Positions 6,875 through 8,255 of a DNA stretch of 8,255 bases are shown in pieces. The stretch's first letter is position 1; each line of letters opens with the position of its first letter. Position numbers and translations under genes: made by a program. The notes beneath the pieces were generated by a model. That model was given only the letters and a program-made list of their open reading frames with translations, made no database searches and had not been told where the DNA came from. Source of the stretch: an uncultured Micrococcales bacterium (GTDB lineage Bacteria > Actinomycetota > Actinomycetes > Actinomycetales > Microbacteriaceae); assembly GCA_903866485.1 (NCBI GenBank), contig CAIPNT010000066.1, forward strand, positions 1 to 8,255, in the 5' to 3' direction.

Positions 6875-7186
6875 CTAGGCGCGCGAACCGACGAGGTTCG
6901 AGTCGAAGTCTGCGAACAAGTCTGCCGGAACGGTGTCTGGAACAACCACGCCCTCGAGCACTGCTAGACGGTCACTGACCTCTCGCATGATCTTTGAAAT
7001 AGGCACTTCGAGAGCGTCGGCAACCGACGCCAAAATCTCTGATGATGCCTCTTTTTGACCTCGTTCGACTTCACTTAGGTAGCCGAGAGCGACGCTGGCC
7101 TTGCCAGCAACTTGTCGGAGGGTGCGACCCTTCTGCAGGCGGAAGTCCCGCAGTACGTCACCGATTTCTTGACGAACTAAAACCAT
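6875..7186 (-). CDS. clgR: Clp-gene regulator ClgR, XRE-family activator
   Basis: ClgR is a small DNA-binding protein that activates clpP1P2, clpC and other stress and proteolysis genes in actinobacteria and is itself degraded by Clp protease. The 103-residue product has an XRE-type helix-turn-helix in the first 70 residues: EIGDVLRDFRLQKGRTLRQ (7-25), then SVALGYLSEVERGQKEASSE (31-50) and ILASVADALEVPISKIMREV (51-70). This is the conserved ClgR core rather than a generic XRE domain. The C-terminal VPADLFADFDSNLVGSRA is also typical of the family. The ATG at 7186 is supported by a strong Shine-Dalgarno site five bases upstream. Position next to pgsA, cinA and recA agrees with other actinobacteria. 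In mycobacteria more genes separate clgR from recA; here only the DUF3046 gene does. No CGC-N5-GCG ClgR operator is seen before the gene. Confidence 0.92.
   Translation of the reverse strand: MVLVRQEIGDVLRDFRLQKGRTLRQVAGKASVALGYLSEVERGQKEASSEILASVADALEVPISKIMREVSDRLAVLEGVVVPDTVPADLFADFDSNLVGSRA
6884..6900. repeat. Perfect inverted repeat at the 3' end of clgR
   Basis: CGAACC (6884-6889) and GGTTCG (6895-6900) form six-base arms around a five-base loop, within the last codons of clgR. In RNA this would be a short GC-rich hairpin just before the clgR stop. No T-run follows on the minus strand, so it is not a standard intrinsic terminator. It resembles LexA half-sites, but the spacing is seven bases between GAAC and GTTC, not four. 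Confidence 0.4.
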
Positions 7187-7191
7187 TGGAG

Positions 7192-7197
7192 CCTCCT
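7192..7197 (-). promoter_or_regulatory. Strong Shine-Dalgarno site of clgR
   Basis: The minus strand reads AGGAGG, a full match to the anti-Shine-Dalgarno core, five bases before the ATG at 7186. It is the strongest ribosome-binding site in the window and fixes the clgR start. Most other genes here start with weak sites, by coupling, or probably leaderless. Confidence 0.85.
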
Positions 7198-7219
7198 CTT
7201 CATTGAATCCGTTGTAGAT

Positions 7220-7242
7220 AACTTACTCGGTAGCTAAGACAA
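7220..7242 (-). promoter_or_regulatory. Candidate clgR promoter with PafBC-like motif
   Basis: The minus strand reads TTGTCTTAG (7242-7234), eight bases, then TAAGTT (7225-7220). Against TTGTCRGTG-N8-TANNNT, the TTGTC core and final G match (six of nine) and the spacing and -10 consensus match exactly. The -10 ends 34 bases before the clgR ATG, the same distance as the proximal recA element. That this is PafBC-controlled is an inference. A plain vegetative promoter using the same -10 is the alternative. Confidence 0.42.
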
Positions 7243-7301
7243 ACATTAACTCGAACTACTGAATGTTACCTGTGAATCTGTATCCCTAGACAACCGCGGA
7301 A

Positions 7302-7784
7302 TCAGCGAAATTGTTCCCAAAGCAACGAAACAGCGGCGGCTACAGCCTGTGACCTGATCGCGTCGCGGTCGCCGGCGAAGAGGTTTGCGACGGCAACTGA
7401 ACCATTGATGCTGTCTACCGCAACAAACACCTTGCCAACCGGCTGACCATCTTGACCACCAGGCCCTGCAACACCGGTGGTAGCAACACCAACCACGCTC
7501 GACACATCGATTCGCATCACTGCTGCAAACTGTGCCCTGACTCCCCTAGCCATCTGCAATGCAACTTCGGCGCTAACCGCACCCAAGTCAGCCAGCGCAG
7601 TGACATTCAGCAGTTGGCTCTTAACCTGGTTTTGATATGCGGTCACCGAACCCAGCACGACAGCGGAGGCGCCAGAAATCGCAACGAACTCCGCGCACAA
7701 CAGCCCTCCGGTCAGCGACTCGGCGATGGCAAGCTTCAGGTCTAGAGACTGCAGCCTGGTCAATACATCCGCAGCGCTGCTCAC
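7302..7784 (-). CDS. Nicotinamide-nucleotide amidohydrolase, CinA C-terminal domain (PncC type)
   Basis: This is a stand-alone CinA C-terminal domain of 160 residues, the usual size for PncC-like enzymes. These deamidate nicotinamide mononucleotide to nicotinate mononucleotide and so recycle NAD breakdown products. The N-terminal CinA (MoaB-like) domain is absent, as is common in actinobacteria. Visible motifs are AIAESLTGGLLCAEF (19-33, with the conserved Ser), AVVLGSVTAYQNQVK (41-55), SAEVALQMARGVR (71-83), the signature GVATTGVAGPGGQDGQPVGKVFVA (99-122), and GDRDAIRSQAV (138-148). The start is a GTG at 7784, one base after the pgsA stop, and translation is probably coupled. The family is clear; the NMN activity is inferred from homologues. 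The label cinA is often used for this gene and pncC is the functional alternative. Confidence 0.93.
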   Translation of the reverse strand: MSSAADVLTRLQSLDLKLAIAESLTGGLLCAEFVAISGASAVVLGSVTAYQNQVKSQLLNVTALADLGAVSAEVALQMARGVRAQFAAVMRIDVSSVVGVATTGVAGPGGQDGQPVGKVFVAVDSINGSVAVANLFAGDRDAIRSQAVAAAVSLLWEQFR

Positions 7785-7785
7785 G

Positions 7786-8255
7786 CTAGCGGCTCGCCTT
7801 TGCTGCCGCGACCACGTATTCGATGCCCGAATAGGCGGTTAATACAACCGCCGTGATGACCAGCACCTGCTCGAAAGCCGCAAACCAAAACCCCGGAAAC
7901 CAGGCGGTAAGCGGAGAAACCAAGAATCCAACCATGATTCCTTGAAAAATGGTTTTTAGCTTGCCACCGGTTGAAGCCGCGATCACTTGTCTTTTGGCAA
8001 CCACGAGGCGATAAACGGTGATGCCGAGCTCGCGAACCAAAATGAGGATGGTCACCCACCAAGCCACCTGACCCAAGATAGAAAGCGTTATCAGTGCGCC
8101 TCCCAGCAGCGCCTTGTCGGCGATTGGATCTAGCAGCTTGCCCAGATTGGTGACCAAACCCTTCTTGCGGGCAATCGCCCCGTCAACGCCGTCGCTGGCC
8201 ATGATGACAATGAAGATCAAAACCGAGAACCAACGCAGCGGTGACTGAGGGTCAC
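7786..8255 (-). CDS. pgsA: CDP-alcohol phosphatidyltransferase, probable PgsA (5' end outside window)
   Basis: This is a membrane enzyme of the CDP-alcohol phosphatidyltransferase family, most likely CDP-diacylglycerol-glycerol-3-phosphate 3-phosphatidyltransferase, which makes phosphatidylglycerophosphate. The reading frame is open to the right edge of the window. The first complete codons give DPQSPLRWFSVLIFIVIMAS before the motif, so the true start lies outside; the frame continues upstream of the TTG at 8220. The family signature DGx2AR-x8-Gx3Dx3D is complete: DGVDGAIARKKG followed by LGKLLDPIADKALLGG. Several hydrophobic segments follow (around GALITLSILGQVAWWVTILILV, FQGIMVGFLVSPLTAWF and VLVITAVVLTAYSGIEYVV). 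Order with cinA and clgR matches pgsA (pgsA3-like) loci of other actinobacteria. Substrate choice among family members cannot be proved from sequence alone. Confidence 0.9.
   Translation of the reverse strand, partial: DPQSPLRWFSVLIFIVIMASDGVDGAIARKKGLVTNLGKLLDPIADKALLGGALITLSILGQVAWWVTILILVRELGITVYRLVVAKRQVIAASTGGKLKTIFQGIMVGFLVSPLTAWFPGFWFAAFEQVLVITAVVLTAYSGIEYVVAAAKASR

Noticed and set aside
7295..7307. CGC ... GCG pattern near the cinA stop as a ClgR operator
   Set aside because: The spacing between CGC and GCG is seven bases; the described ClgR operator has five. The hflX spacer also lacks such a motif although hflX is, as I recall, a reported ClgR target in Corynebacterium.

Overview
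The window looks like a compact actinobacterial chromosome segment, most likely from a small-genome Microbacteriaceae-type organism; family level is an inference. The evidence is gene content and order (pgsA - cinA/pncC - clgR - DUF3046 - recA - recX - miaB - miaA - dapF - hflX), which is a typical actinobacterial block, together with moderate GC by eye and gene junctions of only a few bases. I see no mobile element, CRISPR array, tRNA or rRNA gene, and no sign of transfer. All but one gene lie on the minus strand, so the text below runs from the right edge leftwards, in the direction of transcription.

Right part (8255 to 6626): the 3' part of pgsA (phosphatidylglycerophosphate synthase family, 5' end outside the window) is followed after one base by a stand-alone CinA C-terminal (PncC-type) amidohydrolase with a GTG start. 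A gap of about 115 bases carries a probable promoter and a strong Shine-Dalgarno site for clgR, the activator of Clp protease and stress genes. A 74-residue DUF3046 protein follows 24 bases later.

Middle part (6625 to 4758): a 174-base regulatory region precedes recA. It holds a near-perfect actinobacterial LexA (SOS) box and, closer to the gene, an element resembling the LexA-independent PafBC-type DNA-damage promoter known from mycobacteria. recX starts two bases after the recA stop, giving a recombinase-plus-modulator operon.

Left part (4730 to 1): miaB and miaA overlap in a TAATG stop/start and encode two steps of tRNA A37 modification (ms2i6A). dapF, for lysine and meso-diaminopimelate synthesis, follows 9 bases later. 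dapF ends inside the 3' end of a plus-strand gene for an RsmC/YbxB-type methyltransferase; the two coding regions overlap tail to tail by 38 bases. The methyltransferase and hflX (truncated at the left edge) diverge from a 42-base spacer with two mirror-image TAGTGT -10 elements, each seven bases from an ATG, which suggests two leaderless and mutually exclusive promoters.

Most of this is well-known housekeeping DNA. No new multi-gene system is evident. The points worth a second look are regulatory: the symmetric divergent promoter pair, the matching damage-type promoter geometry at recA and clgR, and the conserved but uncharacterised DUF3046 gene between them.
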